From contig JAPFBE010000002.1 of assembly GCA_034336665.1 (NCBI GenBank), forward strand, positions 81,040,905-81,104,904: 64,000 nt of DNA, in the 5' to 3' direction. The stretch's first letter is position 1. The number at the start of each line of letters is the position of its first letter. A model generated the notes under the pieces. The model was not told where the DNA came from. It did no database searches and saw only the letters and a list, made by a program, of their open reading frames with translations. The stretch comes from Luscinia megarhynchos. Taxonomy: Eukaryota; Chordata; Aves; Passeriformes; Turdidae. Of the stretch, positions 61,773 through 64,000 are shown piece by piece. Made by a program: the position numbers and the translations under genes.

Positions 61773-64000
61773 ATGTTTTAATGATTTTTTTATTCACTAG
61801 TTATCCTTCTTGCAATATGAGATGAGCAAGTTTGGAATAATGCTTGATTTTAACACTAAGTATTCACTGTTTTCCCTCCTGAGAGACAGGTAGGATGCTA
61901 AGTGCTGCCTACACATCTTCAACAATGGGGAAGAAAAGAACAGCACAGAGGTGTTTTAAGAATGAACTTCACTCTGTGTCTTTCGATGCTGTTGGAGAAA
62001 TTTTGTTACTCTGCCATAAAACATCTCTCAAGTCACAGTATGCTAATAAATACTAGAACATGCACAGCTTTGCTGGGTGAGATTCTTTAATAGCCAAAAT
62101 GAATATTTATTCAACTGTCAATTGCACCAATAAAAGGCACTGTGCACAGGTAATGACAACTAATGCACTCTTGTCTTTCACAGAGTTATTTGATCTCTAT
62201 TTGGAGATTGTTCTTTACCATAATGAAAGAACACACAAAGCACTACTGCTGTTGTATTATGAATCAGCATATATTAGCACAACCATTTTAAGTTTTAATT
62301 GTAAGCAAATAAAGCTGTAGAACTACTGTCTTTGAAAACCAGGACACCTAAACATAGCTTATAAAAATCCATTGTATTGTGGAACAGAAATTTGGGTTCA
62401 TTTTAAGTCTTGGGAACGTACTGACCTTGCACTGACATTTAAAGAATAATTCTGTGCCTATCTTGACCTCTACAAAATAATTGACTGCTTTTGATCAATA
62501 TAAACCTAAACAGGTGTACATAACTATTTCTGCTGGTGCACTAAGAGAAATCCACAATGCTGTCATGTCAAAAGACATCTTTAAACCCTGGAAATTGATA
62601 TTTTGAAGAATTATTTCCTGACAGAACTTCGTAGAAGAAAAGTCAATTGGCAGTGTTTGACAACATATTGCAAGCATTCCTGACGGATTTAACTTTCTTT
62701 AGCAGCCCTGTTAGTCTCATCAAGACTAATTAAGGCTCAGCAGTAATTACTGGGAGTCATCTGCAGGGCTATAGCAGGCATTGGATCAGAACTAAATAGA
62801 TTGCTTCTCACAACAGAAATCAGAAGTAATTCACTGTCTTTAGCATTCCAGTAGGTCTGAATTTAAGAGACTGTAATTAAACAGTATCTTTTTATTTACA
62901 AAGTATGCAGGAAAACCTTTCTAGAATTTGTTAGGAATACTTATTTATACCATTTTCTATAGCCCTCCTGAACTCCCCTTACATACCTTAGTCACACATA
63001 GCCAGTGAAGAGCTCTTGAGACACAAACCTCTTATTTGGTCTTTCAAAACACTTCAAGCGTGAGCTGTTCACTTCAAGCAAGGTTACCACAGAACACAAA
63101 GCACTTCCCAGCAAGCCAAACCACAGCATCCCCTCCCTAAAAATTCTGTGGAGTCATACTGCACCCACCTACTCCAAAACACCACCATTCTCATAGAACC
63201 ACAGCAATGTGAAAGGAGGAATGGAAAAGGGACGTATACAAGCACAAGTTATCAAGGCTCCAAGCCTGCCAAAGAAAGATCACACATGCCATGGACCACA
63301 TTTAAATGGATTTGAAAAGTCATCTAGGCTACCACAACCCAAATATAAGCCAGATTCTGCCCATTGCTACAACTGCAAGATAAGAGAACACATTTTCCCA
63401 GCAGTCATCAATACACTCATCAGTGCAAACCACTGACACTATCAAAAAGCATTTACAATTGCAAAATGCAAGAATGTGTGTAATCCTTCTATTGAGTTCT
63501 CACAAAGACTTCCCTGTGAACTGTTTAGAGGCAAAAGATTCATCAGATATGCTACAGAATATAAAAACAAAGCATGCAGTTCTTTCTATGTGAGAAACAA
63601 GTTTGTACATGGAGAAAAAAACAATAGCAATATTATTATTATTGCCACCCAGGCTTCACAGAGAGCACTCTGTCGTTGGAACTCACTGCTTTAGAAGGCA
63701 GAGAACACAATGCTAAGAACACAAGGAAATGAAGATAGCAAGGAAGTCTTGAACCTGGGAGGTAGGATAATATTTCAACTCTTTCATATAACAAACTATT
63801 TGGCTGAAATATTCAAAACTTACCTGCTGTAGCTTTCAAAAAGAATTATGAAGACATCACTATTTGTAGTATTTGAATCCAAAGTAACTGAAAAACAAGT
63901 AGAAAATGGGAAGGGAGGAAACCAAATGTAGCCAGAAGATGAAAAATATGGCCAGTGTTTCAAAACATAACAGTTGATTAGTCAGTGTTACTTTACTCAT

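Larger units (their letters stand above)
58404..64000. other. No gene recognised; simple repeats
   Basis: AT-rich DNA with short chance open frames. TA-rich simple repeats lie at 59344-59382 and 61735-61772. No exon of SNX31 or of PABPC1, the next gene in the human order, was recognised. Confidence 0.5.

Noticed and set aside
1..64000. CRISPR arrays, operons, prophage or plasmid features
   Set aside because: The sequence is vertebrate chromosomal DNA; no regularly spaced repeats with unique spacers are present.

Overview
The window is vertebrate nuclear DNA and very probably from a bird. It has split genes with GT-AG introns, one CpG-island promoter, and several CR1 LINE copies ending in the avian CR1 tail. 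One of these CR1 copies is interrupted by a tRNA-Ile-headed SINE with a CR1-type tail, the architecture described for TguSINE1 of zebra finch. That points to a songbird (inference; species not determined). Most of the window is intron or intergenic DNA, and nearly all of its open frames are chance.

Layout: 1-17.7 kb has no recognisable gene; its only clear elements are a CR1 copy carrying the nested SINE (4.3-5.4 kb). At 17.7-19.2 kb two ~140-bp arms form a diverged inverted repeat. From about 20.3 to 40.6 kb on the minus strand lies ANKRD46: three coding exons encode 228 residues, a 12.7-kb intron lies in the 5' UTR, and a GC-rich CpG-island promoter sits at 40.3-41.1 kb. The promoter carries a textbook CTCF motif, a 63-bp tandem duplication and an abutting CR1 insertion.

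From 45.7 to at least 55.5 kb, also on the minus strand and head-to-tail behind ANKRD46, I found scattered exons of the sorting nexin SNX31, the neighbour of ANKRD46 in human 8q22. Three exons are open with good splice sites. Four others carry in-frame stops, frameshifts, a lost splice acceptor or an out-of-frame junction. I read this as a unitary SNX31 pseudogene, the most interesting result of the window. A solo LTR with a 4-bp target duplication sits 16 bp past one decayed exon. The 5' SNX31 exons, one middle exon and the last exon were not found. The 55.6-64 kb part holds only a CR1 tail and simple repeats that I can name.

Functionally the window contrasts an intact, strongly conserved small membrane ankyrin protein with an eroding endosomal sorting nexin next door.
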